Part shown: positions 21,437-32,839 of the stretch, in pieces
How the letters are laid out: each line of letters starts with the position of its first letter
Position numbering within the stretch: position 1 is the first letter of the stretch
Origin: Hypholoma sublateritium FD-334 SS-4
Taxonomy: Eukaryota; Basidiomycota; Agaricomycetes; Agaricales; Strophariaceae
Assembly: GCA_000827495.1 (NCBI GenBank)
Contig: KN817547.1
Coordinates: 335,104-382,265 of the forward strand
Reading direction: 5' to 3'
Length of the DNA stretch: 47,162 bases
Translations under genes and position numbers: made by a program
Notes under the pieces: model-generated
Told to the model about the DNA's origin: nothing
The model's database searches: none
What the model saw: only the letters and a program-made list of their open reading frames with translations

Positions 21437-24400
21437 ATTACGGGTGGGCGAGACTTGAGCTTGAGCAATGAAATATCACTGTATGTAACGTGTATCGTTA
21501 GCACCTGCGGAAGCCCATTCAAGTCATTATCAATCTTAACGAGAGTGGCAAAGAAACGTACCTCCGCGGACGGGGATAGCTGAAACCACAACGCAGAAAC
21601 GCATGCACACGTCACCAACTACCGCTACTACATCCAACAGTCCCCTCACTCGCGGCAAGCCCGTGTCATATCAATATCACTATGCGTGCTATTTGCTGAC
21701 CGCGTCCTGGGAAAAGGTCCTTCAATCTCGTATAGATGGGCATCGACAGGCGCCAATTATAAAGTGCTCACAAGGTCGCGCAAGGTACGGAGCTGCCTGA
21801 ACTGCGCGAGTGATGCAGGAAGACAAGCCAGTGTTCATCAATCGGGAAGGCAACGATTGGCAGGCGGAGTATTTGGGTAGAATTGAAAGATGTATATTTT
21901 GGTAGCCACACTGGGTAGTTCAAACGTGCGTGAGTAGATAGGGCAGACGGTGTAAAATAGAAGGAAGGACATGGACCGGTGGCTAAGGGCCCGGGACTCA
22001 GTGGTCCCACGTATGATCAAACTTAGAATCCTGGAGCGAACAGTGATCTTGATTTTCTGTTTCTCCGCCACTATGACGATTGGCACCGCTGTCTTGCGGT
22101 TCAGCTCTTCGGGACAGGAGAAAGGCAGAACATTTGCGCTGGGACGCCGCTGGACTAAGATAGCATGACGTGCACTGCGTCGAATTGGGGGCTAAGAAGA
22201 ACCATATCTCCGAGCGGGTGGAACCCGAAAATTCTGTACATGACGTGAGCATGAAGATAGTGCGGCGAGTGGCGATAGATTTGTATGTTGTTTTCGTTCT
22301 CGGTGAAGACCACCGAGCTTCGCGATGGAGCACTCAATGATAGTGACTCCGTGTGGTGGCTCATGGGCGCCTGTTGAACGTTGAGGAATGAGTTGATACT
22401 TACGAAGTAGTCATTTTGAGTGAACTTGCCGCTGCAGCCACGTTCCCGGCAACGCTCTTCCTCTTTATAGTTTACTCCCTCGACCACCTGCATACCGGCG
22501 TTGATCAGCATTGAGAAATGCCAGTAAGTAATTTGGCTCGGGACGTGAGCAGTCTTACTGCGAGAATTTGGCGAGAACACGGGATAGGCGTCATTCGAAA
22601 GTGTCTAGCTTCCTGCTTGGGCAAGATCGTGCATGCTGGTGTGGCCGCTTAGTATGATAATTGAGATACCATCGAGAATTGTCGGCCCTCGGGGAGAACA
22701 CATATTACGGACGTTTCTCATGCTCGAAGTATATCCGGCCTGGATTTGTGTAAGTTAAAGCGGCGACAATTAATACATGGGGAACCGATAACTCATCGTC
22801 CATGATCAGCAACGAGCGCGAGCGCGCGGATACGTTGAATTGGCTGCGTATTCGTATTCCAATATTTGTAGTGCGTGAATCGTCGTTCGAAGTTCGGAAG
22901 CGGCGGACTTGACTACTCGTGTCACTATGGAGCGTCGCAGCCGTCGCTTGAGCCTTGCGCGATGCGCGTCACTCTGGTTATGCGTCTGCCAAGAGTCAAT
23001 ACGCATTAATAATATATAAAAGAGGCCTGTCGAGGAGCGGAGGCTACGGAAAATAGATTGCGGCAGCGATAATTGTCGGCCCGCGGCCCGGTCGACTTTG
23101 CGCAAATTCGTAAGTCGGCCGGATATCCTCCAGCTATCCGCTCGCGTTTCTGAAAAGGAGAATGGCATCAGAAAATGTGCGTCGTACGCGGTATGAAGAG
23201 GAAAGTAAGGACGTAAACGGCCCGCGGGATCGAATGGCTTCAAGCTTGCAGCGAGCTGCGTAGACGGCGAGAGCGGTGGCGTGGCGTGGGACGGCACCCG
23301 CTCAAGCATCACAGCTCAAGCAGGTGCCGAAACGCAGCGCTTGGATCCTGGAGGGGCGGAGCCGCGAAGAACAGCAGCGGTGTTGGGTACTGGATGGGTG
23401 AAACAGCGCATAACAGCACCAGCGTGAGTATCAAAGCCCGCGCTGGGACGAGTTCAATGACGGGTGCTAAGCAGACGACGAGCTGAGGCGGTACTCCAGA
23501 GCGACAAAGTCCATGTAGGATCCGAGCGTGAAGTCGTTGTTGTGTCCAGGAGAACGCCATTACGTTGTTGGGCGATGGAGGAGCAGGGCCGGCGTAGAAT
23601 GGTGCCTGCGCGAACATTTGATATTCGAGTAGGTACCGTTGTGGTGTTCCGTGGTGTCGTAGGGGAGGAGGGGGAACGAACACCGCCCACACAAGCCGTA
23701 AAACTCGCGTAGGCTCCATGGCGCCTTGCAGACGCGAACCACGCGCCCGATCTCAATGATCGAGAGAGAGACGGCGACATGGCTCGCGGCCGCGTTGAGC
23801 ATGCTGATAGCCGACATGACCGGGCTCGATGCGTGCGTCTTCGTGGCACCAACGAGATTTAGGCGCCGGAGCCGCGGGTGGGGGAAAGTGGCGCGGCGAC
23901 CATGCTAGTTGGTCGTCGTGGCTTCGTTGGTGGTCGAAGGTGGCTAACAGGGGCACGGGATGGCGTGCCGCGCAAATACGCTGCCGTGCTTTGTTGATGG
24001 GTGCTTGTGGGTAGAAGAATGGCGGCCGCAGTTCTCGTGAGTGGTGTGGCGTTGTTCTTGGGTGCACAAAGTGGAGAAGCAGGGGTACATAGGTGCCAAC
24101 TTTACAGCAAACGTAGCGAATCAAACTTCCCACGCCTGGTGGCCACGCGAACTCAAACGCGCTCAGTGTGATATACTTACGGTAGGTACTCAGAGATACT
24201 CAAGTAAGAGTAGGAAAAAAAATTACATTCTGGTAGTATTCAGTTATTATGGTGGCTCTGAAAATGACCAAAAAGACGCGGCTTTTGGTTGGGTGCGGCC
24301 TCGCGGCCCGGCACAGCTCGGCGTGGGAGGGCCGGCTTCGAAAGCCGAGCCGTGCAGAAACGGGCAAACACTACCCAAGACAACCTCGTTTCCACCGTAG

Positions 24401-25749
24401 CAACCCCGTACCCCGTCAAATTTTCCACTGGTTCAACCAACACTGCGCAGGCTCGCACTCGCCCAGGTCGCGCTTGCTGATTGGCGCGCGAACAGCACAC
24501 CACGTCTTGGCCATGCCAGACCTTAGGAGCTGTTCCCCATCCAAACGGACAGCGTTGCCTGGACGTTGGGCAGTCTCGCGTGAATGGCATTGACTGGTTG
24601 CACATGCACATGCTGTAGACGCCGCGCCGCCAGCAGGACTGCCGATTCCCCACTACTCTGCTGCAACTCTGCTGACACCTTTTCACTGGCCCGTGGGACC
24701 ACGACCTTTCCACCCACTCCTGCGAAAATTGCCAACGAGGTCACAACGAGGGAACTATCGAGGTCGGCCAAGGACGGAGGTCGTGTAGCGCGAGTAGTCA
24801 GGTCGGCGCGGCAAAAGTTCTCTCCATAGCATCATGGATCATGCGCTGACCCACCTCCAGCGTGCTCCAACACCTCATTTCCACAATCCACCTCCCTCAA
24901 ATTCGGAAAAATTCGGGAACTTATGTACGTCTTCCCTTGTGATTGGCTTTCCCGCCGCGGCGCGCATCCTGGCACCGCCAACAAAGTAATGTCTCCTCCT
25001 TTCGCTCACTTGAAATGCTGGGAATAGCGCACATTCCCCTTAACGTGCCCGAGAGCGGGGGGAGCAGGCGAGACAACATGTTTGGAGATAGCGTGGCATG
25101 GTCTTCCGGCGTGTCGGGATGCAGCTGACGGCGCACGCGGCAGTCAGTGCCACGCGCAAGGGCATCCTTCACCGGACTGCGGGCTGTTCGCGTTCCAAGC
25201 GCACATCATACGAGGAAGATACATCTACACCCTCGAGCCCATGTTACGGCGTAGAACGCGCCGCTACTAGGCGCGAAATGTACATCTGGGGCGTACGATG
25301 TGGATATGCACAGCGCTTACGAGGCTGTAGCTGCACACCGCGCTCACGACTAAGGCGTGAACCTGTGCAGACTGTACGACCACAATTGAAAGCACCGTGC
25401 AGTGGAATATATTCACCACTCGACATGGATCGCACCATCACTGCTGAATCACACTTTGCCTTTGTTGATAGCGTGGTTTTTTGCACAGCTCGCGAGCGCC
25501 CACCACAGCCCCCGCCAAACCTTCAAAGGACCAGAGTCTCTCCTAGCCGCGAACCTGGATCCGAACTGCCGCTTGCGTTGATTCTCGCGCACCGCTGCCC
25601 GAGAGAAGGTGGACCCTTTTCACATCGGATGGATAGGTGACTTATCTGATCCTACATCATTCATTCATGCTGATACCTTATAGACTTATTGACGATTGTA
25701 TGTAGTACAGTTGCACGAACATATCATTCCAAACATATCATGGTATTTT
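21437..25749. other. Gene-poor 4.3-kb stretch, partly GC-rich
   Basis: Composition rises in GC between about 22.8 and 25.6 kb, well above the flanking P450/UbiA block, and overlapping open frames appear on both strands (for example 22155-22580 minus, 22806-23312 minus, 23309-23719 minus, 25098-25640 plus). None of their translations matches a family I know and codon-like periodicity is not evident, so no gene is called. A GC-rich inverted word, GGCTTCGAAAGCC, lies near 24340. Lineage-specific genes or decayed sequence could be present. Confidence 0.4.
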
Positions 25750-28296
25750 TTATATCGCATGTAAAATTACGGGCAGTTCATTACTTCCGAGATCTTGCTC
25801 GTTTCGATAAACCCAAGGCTGTAAACTAGAAGAAATCTTCAGCGACATGCTTAGTTTTGCGTCGTGGAAGTAGAATCGAGTGACCAGGGACGAAAGTACG
25901 ATCTGGAGACGAGTAAGTCAAGTACATATCCAGTGAGCCTGCCGTTACCTTGAAATTGAACACGGCTGATAAATATGTATGTCCATCAGGTCAGGCCTGG
26001 AATTCTGGGTGATTGCGCGCACCTAGGTGTGTCCCGATACAGCTTCTCGGGCCATCACTGAACGCGAGCATATTCTCCCAACCAGTATTCAACCGGTCAT
26101 TCGGGGGCATCTCCTCCAGCCAACGTTCTGGTCGAAAAGTGTCCGGATCTTTCCAGACGTCATCTTGACGATGGATGGCGATAATCGGTATTATGACCGT
26201 CTACGAGAAGAACGCATCCGAGTCAATGATCAGGCTCGTGGGTAGCATGGCATTACGGCACAGACCTGGCCGGGGTGGACCAAGATTTCCGAAGTTGTTC
26301 GTCCATTCGATAATTTGACGGGGTCGCGCAAGGGGATGATATCAGATGTTGTCGAGACACGTTCCATGTATGCAAGTGCTGGGTATAAGCGCAAGCTGGG
26401 CTCTTCAGCATCGAAGTGCACGGCTCAAATGGAATATCCTACGTTTCCTTCAGCACGGCGTCGAGGTATGGGAGCCTCTCTTGCATATCCTTCATTGAGG
26501 GCTCTCCAGGTAAAGCGGAAAGCTCCTCGCGTAATCGACGCTGCTTGTCTGGATGGCGCCCCAATTCCCAGACTGCATATGCGATGCTCGTAGCCGTGGT
26601 TTCAAATCCAGCAATGCTTGTCACTTCAACGAGTGTCGCTCCGTTGCGTAATGAAAGGATGCTTACATGAAGGTCGATATCTGTGCCGTTCAGTCTCATC
26701 GAATATTGAATAGAATGAAAAATGAATTACTGACATGGTGATAAACGTCCTCCAGACCTATCTTCCGCTGTTCCGCAGCACTTACTTGTTCATCACGACA
26801 GTGAGCCATCCATCAATGTACTTAATTCGCCTCAATAGTAGCTCACACAGTATGGTAAGTAAATCTTGGGCCCCATCGGCTCTTATATTCCTAGAATTCT
26901 CTTCTCGTCTTGAAAGGAGTTCTTGAGCGACACCAGCCTAAAATAAGGTGACTAGTCATCCCTCTATGAAAAGAAATATGGAATGACCTACATATATTGC
27001 ATCTTTAGCCAAAGATTGACCTTGTATTGCGCGAATTGGAAGGTAGTTCAAGATGGAAAATCGACGGAGTAGCATCAGAGCCTGTGAATGAATTAGGCCA
27101 CTTTACGATTCCGAAACAAATCACGCACCAAAAACCCAGTGTATCTTGTAACTTGACTGATACTCTTCTTCCTGGCATTCAATATTTTCTGCCCTTCTTC
27201 GTTGTTATCACTGTCGAAGTCATATAGAAAAGCCTGGGTAAAATGGTGAGCCTGAGATTCATCAAGATATGTGCCCCGTGAATCAGTCGCACCACTCGTC
27301 CGACAATGCTCAACCTAATTTTTGAAAAAGTAAGAGGAGCGTACAACTCTGGAGGTAGATAATGAATACATACACCGCTTTCCCTGTCCAGTGCAGAATA
27401 TTAATTTCGTCTTGACCGCCAGCCCTCTGGACAGAATCAACGAGATCATTGGCAACCTGGAGCATGCTAGGTAAGCCACACTTCAATGCCAGAGAGAATT
27501 TGATGGTGATACCTTTTCTGCTCTCTCTATAATCTCTGGGGACATTCGCCTGATATTGTCAGACCTAGATACGGATCAGCCAAATTGGAACAGACAGAGA
27601 AAACAGGGGATGTACGTCAACGCTGGCATTGAAAGGCGGCGCATTTCTTTGTGTTCCTGTTCCCCTTCCACCCATCCGAGGCCTTCGCCCATGAAACGAG
27701 CTACCCGAGGACGAACTATTGCACTGTGAGCTATATACGCGCTATATTAGTGGCGAGTATTGAAGCCTCGGAGAAGAGTCCCTTACGGTAGTCATAGACT
27801 CGTTTTCTCAAAAGGTACGTGATTCCAACTGGGTCGGCGAGGATCAGCTGTCCACGAAAAGAGCATTATCAGATGCCCACTTAGCTATCATTGAGACCCA
27901 CATTGTCTGGAGCCTAAACATTGTGCGAATAGTCTTCAGAAAAATCATATCCCAGCCGTATTGGGGCTTAACTTACACCAAATGCAGCTTTGATTCGAAA
28001 GGCCAGACCAAGCTGTTGCATCCATTCCCTGTACGCCTCCCCTGGCGGTTTTATATAAACTTGTCTCTCGTGGCCCCAAATGGCATGTGCACTACTCTGT
28101 AATACTTGTAAATATTATATGCTGAATCATGTATGGAAACCGGCATTACGGGGATGGGCAGCAGGCTGACATAGGGCTGCTGATGTTTGGCGAATTTCCG
28201 AGCAATAGCAAAGGCTGTAAGCAGAGTGAATATCCCTACAAACGTCGACCAGGGTAATGTTCCAGGAGCTGGAAAATATGGATATTCATTCGCCAT
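25750..28296 (-). CDS. Cytochrome P450 monooxygenase no. 2
   Basis: A heavily interrupted gene (about 14 exons) that reads through without a stop once spliced. In order: N-terminal anchor FVGIFTLLTAFAIARKF; IWGHERQVYIKPPGEAYREW and FRIKAAFG; a 12-nt exon (APDN) leading to LILADPVGITYLLRKRVYDY; HSAIVRPRVARFMGEGLGWV; INILHWTGKA; ARELL-like helix AQELLSRREENSRNIRADGA; I-helix SIAGFETTATSIAYAVWELG; K-helix KETLRLYPA (ExxR); HRQDDVWKDPDTFRPERW; heme loop FSDGPRSCIGTHL with the Cys ligand (full FxxGxRxCxG consensus); then FKIVLSSLVTRFYFHDA. The stop is at 25750. It resembles the large agaricomycete P450 group with the GHE...PPGEAYREW signature. It would be an ER-bound hydroxylase. It is transcribed in the same direction as the UbiA gene, 440 bp downstream of it; the gap 28297-28736 holds no supported gene. 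Confidence 0.88.
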
Positions 28297-28736
28297 GGCA
28301 GAGCACCAAATAGAGTTGAATCTGGTTTATTTTGGTTAACGGTTGGAACTTGGGTGATGGTGTCGCATAGGTTGAGCGAGAGCGACTGCAAATGAACTGG
28401 GGTCAGGATCCGTTCTTCTCACATGCAGTCCCCTTTAAAGCTCGTGAGATGGTGGTTAAAGATACACAACTGATACGTACTCCCAGAATATACGTGTGAG
28501 TGTTAGAACAGTCAGCTGATATAGCCAAAAATGTATATTGATATGGCGGGCCCACTGGGTGAAGCCATTGAACCCGAGCTAAACGGGAACGATGGGCGGC
28601 CTTGAGAGCGAACACCGAATCGATTATAAAATTGAAACGACAGTACCATGTCTTTTCTAGGCTCCAAGACCTCATCATGGTGTAAATCACCGCATCTTTC
28701 AACTTCACATGGGTCTATTCTATGTGCAGACAAAAC

Positions 28737-29828
28737 TTACATATAAAGGAACCCGGTGCGCGCATGCAACGGCAATACATTCACAAGCAATAGCCATACC
28801 TAGAAATGTAGATGAAAAATTAGTCTTCATATTAGATTCACGAACTCAACTTAGATCTTACGTTGTAAAACAAATATGACCGTCTATCCGCTTGCCGTGA
28901 GCGCATGTAATAGTACCGCACCCCCACAATGATCCCCAGGGCAATATACACCATTCCTACAAGCCAGCCCACATTCCAATAGCACACGAGGCCAACGGTC
29001 CACAGCGGAATTACAAGGAATGTAAAAAGACGGGAAAACTCAGGTGCATAGATGGGAAATGTGATGCGCTTAGATGCCAGATCACCTTCTACGTCTTGAA
29101 AATCTTGAGCCTGTATTGTCGTGAGAATAACCATTGCGCTCAGTGCAACTGCTGTCTCTGAGATGTGATCGGGGTATTGAAAATTTCCTATGGATAAAAA
29201 TTAACAAGGTCGCCACCGAACAAGAACAAAGGTACGCTATACCCATTATTGTCACAGCCCCAAATTCAAATGCTGCATATGCGCAGGCATTGCATGCATT
29301 CTTTCCAAACGGGTGGCTGGATAGACCAACTTCATCATAGAGAAAAGTGAGAGTAATGAGGGAAAGGGTGATGGGTGTCAATTCTTTTCCGTATGTTGTT
29401 GACCAGAGAATACACAAAGCCACCATAAACCACCTAAGTTGCAGGGCCTGCAGCTGTGTAACGCGGCCGGCAGGGAGAGGCCGCCATGGATGATTTATTG
29501 TGTCTTCATCCCGAGACATGACCTGGTTTGAAACATTGCAAAGCAAGCCATGGATCCAGGTCCACAGGCAAGCCTGTAGTAGATGTACAGAAGAGTGATA
29601 TGGAGAAGTGGTGATGGCAAATATTGTCTGTTAAATTTCAAGTATATATCATAGAACATGATCAATGATCGGAGATGGACTAACAATCGGTAAAAATATG
29701 GTCTTGTAATCAGTCCAAGTGAACAGTAATATCGTGTGGATGTGGCTGGAGTAGTAGAACCTGATGAGTCTTTGGCTCGTAGGAGAGAACTGATCATCAA
29801 GGCGGCCCTGTCGCGACATGGGTTGCAT
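28737..29828 (-). CDS. UbiA-family membrane enzyme (prenyltransferase or UbiA-type terpene cyclase)
   Basis: Four exons give about 304 residues. Exon 1 starts MQPMSRQGRLDD and has HIHTILLFTWTDYKTIFLPI; exon 2 carries LWTWIHGLLCNVSNQVMSRD and the following EDTINHPWRPLPAGR (first Asp-rich region, 29502-29528), then FLYDEVGLSSHPFGKNAC; exon 3 has TIQAQDFQDVEGDLASKR (second DxxDxxxD motif, 29081-29104); the last exon encodes VWLLLVNVLPLHARTGFLYM. Length, multi-helix pattern and motif spacing fit UbiA enzymes, which use Mg and a prenyl diphosphate in the membrane. Motif 1 reads NQxxSxxED, lacking two of the usual Asp of NDxxDxxxD. Fungal relatives include both meroterpenoid prenyltransferases and the fumagillin-type terpene cyclases; sequence alone does not decide. 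It lies between two P450 genes, so it probably supplies their substrate. Confidence 0.85.
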
Positions 29829-30142
29829 CGTTTGAAGTGTCCTTGAGTGAAGAAGAGAACTGAACGATGAGCTGGCATAAGATTTAAACTGTAATATATT
29901 TCATACCGTATTTTCTGATGCACAACATTTTAAACAGATTATAGATAGAGCCACCTATCTTTCGTGGCGTGCTTCGCATCGAAATGAGATGTAAGCCGAT
30001 GAACCTATATACATCCATGAGAAATCACCTCAATGCGCTGGTGGGTACTCTGGCCGATAAGAAATGCTATTGTTAGAGACATGTATATTCTGTTACAGTA
30101 TAAAGATATCCTGACATTTTCCTACCTTTGGCTGTTTGTTCC
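29829..30142. promoter_or_regulatory. Shared divergent promoter region of the UbiA gene and P450 no. 3
   Basis: Only 314 bp separate the two start codons. A TATAAAGA word at 30099-30106 lies 44 bp upstream of the P450 start, and an ATATATTA-like word near 29890-29900 is a possible box for the UbiA gene. Head-to-head spacing of this kind often means co-regulation. Confidence 0.5.
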
Positions 30143-32374
30143 ATGACTATGTGTCACTCCGAGTCATTCTTATACTGGAAAGACATTTCAACCGGTTATC
30201 TGGCATTTTTCCTTGCATTTTTTATACCTTTTATTGGGTTCATTAATCGAAGGCGCGGTTCATCGGGATCCAAGCGGCACCCACTGCCTCCCGGACCTCC
30301 AGCACGACCTGTTATTGGAAATATTTTGTCTTTTCCACCAACAGGTGGATGGCATGTACTGACTGAGTATAAGAAGACATATGGTATGTCAACCAATCAT
30401 CCATCTTAAAGACTTGATGAATACAGTAGATATCTAGGAGATCTCGTCTTTTTTCATGGACTTGGGAATAACATACTAGTTCTGAACTCTCTTGCTGCAA
30501 TTAATGACCTCCTAGACAAGCGAGGTGAAATATATTCTGATAGACCGTCTTTTACGGTCGTTGGAGAGTTGATGGGCTTAGGACAGGTGTGTTTTCAATC
30601 GCACATATAGATTCAACTGATCTTATTGCTCTCAGAGCTTGCCCCTACTTCCCTATGGAAAGCAGTGGCGAGAGCAGAGGAAGCTCGCTCATGCTGCACT
30701 GAGCCTTTCTTCAATCAAAAAATACTACAAAATCCAAGAAGATATGGCGGCAATGCTCAATGAGGCGTTGCTTGACGATCCTAACAATTTCTGCTCTCAC
30801 GTTAGGCTGTATGACTCTCCTTGTCACTTATCCTGGAGTAGGATCTCACTGTATTGTGTTCAATCAGAACAGCAGGGCGTATTATCTTATCCCTTACATA
30901 TGGACTCTCCGTTGATACTGCAGATGATCAGGTAATTAAGTTATATGCCCATGACTTGTACGTCGCTCACTATCGCAGTACATCACTCATGCTGAGAAAA
31001 CAATGGAATTGATTGGAAAGGCCACTGTTCCAGGTGCATTTCTATGTGACTTTATACCAGCGAGTAAGCTGATCCGTATTCTTTTCGAACACGAGACATG
31101 TATTGATTTGACTGAGTCAGTGAGATATCTGCCAGCATGGGTTTCCTTCCAACGAGAAGCTAAGAAAGGTCGCGCCATGATTGAGTCTCTCGTCACCAAG
31201 CCATTTGAACATGTCAAACAAGAAATTGTAAGATAATTTTCTGAATTTACAAAAATAATATTCACCTTTCTAATTGTATATCTTTGAAGGCAGACAACAC
31301 TGTACTTCGCCCTTCCTTGACTTCGGATCTACTTTCAGTAAGGCCCCAAGAAGGGATAAGCCAATCTGAATTTGAAAGCCACATAAAATGGGCAGCCGGT
31401 TCTATGTACGGAGGTACGTCCTATAGAATAATAACACGCATCATCAAATCTTGATAGGATGGCGATATACATTAGCTGGTGGTGAATCGGTACGCCGTTT
31501 TCAAATATTCTGGGATAGCACACTCATATGAACAGACATACGCCACAATTATCTGCTTCATAATGGCTATGGCCCTCAATCCTGAAAAGCAGAAGTTGGC
31601 CCAAGAGGAAATAGACCGAATTGTTGGCAAAGACCGGATTCCTACCATGGAGGATCGTGAACTTCTCCCATATGTCAATGCAACCATAAAAGAAGTCCTG
31701 AGATGGCATCCAGCTCTTCCTTTGAGTCCGATGTTTTCCCCTTGCTATCAATATCAAAATTATTTTCTTAATACACCTCTGTAGGTATTGCTCGAATGGC
31801 CACAAAGGATGACATTTATGAAGGTCACACAATACCCAAAGGTACAATTATAGTTCCCAATGTATGGTGTGTACTCGAGACCTATTTCTACTTCGAGTTG
31901 AACTGCAATAAATCCGTCCTTTCGGATAGGGTCATTGCTCATGAGCCCAGTGCAGATTTTGATGAACAGGTTTTTCTTCCGGAGCGGTTTTTGGCCCCAG
32001 ACGTAACAGCCCCTGATCCTGGAAAGTGGGCATTTGGATTTGGCAGACGGTCCGGGAACTATCTTCAAATAGTCCACTGTTTTTGCTGACAATATGCACA
32101 GGATCTGTCCGGGGAGAGCGCTGGCGGAAAACTCGCTTTTCGTTATCATTGCGGGAATTTTATCTGTGTTCAATATCAGCCCTCCAGCCGAAGGCGATTT
32201 GAAGGTAGAATTCAGCCCCAATCTTGTCAGGTCAGTAGCTTACACGTATTTCTGAATCGCTCACCAAAATTTCGAGGCCGTAATAGCTACCCCGAAAATT
32301 TCAAATGCCAGATCATCCCTCGGTCCCAAAGAAAGAGCGCGCTTGCTCACCAGAGAGCCAAGGAATGTCTGTAA
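30143..32374 (+). CDS. Cytochrome P450 monooxygenase no. 3
   Basis: About ten introns. Order of motifs: N-terminal anchor [20 protein letters not shown]; hinge [78 protein letters not shown] (C-helix WxxxR); [21 protein letters not shown]-helix AGGEST, coded across a 14-nt exon at 31476-31489; [16 protein letters not shown]-helix [12 protein letters not shown] (ExxR); [16 protein letters not shown]; heme loop [15 protein letters not shown]. The end is [16 protein letters not shown]. The layout matches O-methylsterigmatocystin-oxidoreductase-like P450s of agaricomycetes. I took the ATG at 30143; a second ATG follows two codons later. It is divergent from the UbiA gene. The protein should be ER-bound and oxidise a hydrophobic metabolite, plausibly the UbiA product (inference). 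Confidence 0.9.
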
Positions 32375-32839
32375 TATTCTATGATTTTGGTTCTTCAATA
32401 TCTAGTGCGCGCAATGTTGTTACTCTCGAGTCCATGATAAGCGATAACTTGGTCTACGCCTTCTATCTTTGTCTGCTGCTGAGCTGGTCTGGTTCAAGCA
32501 TTTGTGACGGGAGGGATGATTTCTGATGAACCTCGACGTCCTTCCTGTGGGAATCTTCAATTCATTTTAGACTAAATTATCCCATACTCTAGTTTGAAGG
32601 ATCGAAATTATTGCCGGATCCACTTATATGTGTACCAGCTGTTACATAGTTGAAATCTGACAGGGACGTGAGCGCATGCAGCAGAAGTCTCACTGTAGGG
32701 CTACCATACACGGACACCTAATACAATACTTGATTTTTGTGTCTTCGTTAACACCACTTGCGATTAGACATCTGTCAAAGAGACAATCATCTCTCAGTCG
32801 TGAACACAATGGATGATATGTTACTGTAGTGCTGCATAC
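32375..32839. other. Convergent intergenic region, no gene
   Basis: It separates the 3' ends of P450 no. 3 and MCD4 and must hold both polyadenylation regions. No hairpin or repeat stands out. Confidence 0.5.

Noticed and set aside
22155..22580. 141-residue minus-strand frame with a gtaagt...cag candidate intron
   Set aside because: The intron would be only 33 bp and keeps the frame either way, so it gives no support; no similarity recognised.
25098..25640. 180-residue plus-strand frame
   Set aside because: Composition looks like translated GC-rich non-coding DNA, and nothing is recognisable.
28403..28733. Minus-strand frames between the UbiA gene and P450 no. 2, considered as extra UbiA exons
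   Set aside because: The UbiA frame ends with a natural stop at 28737 after a final helix, and these translations do not extend the family pattern.
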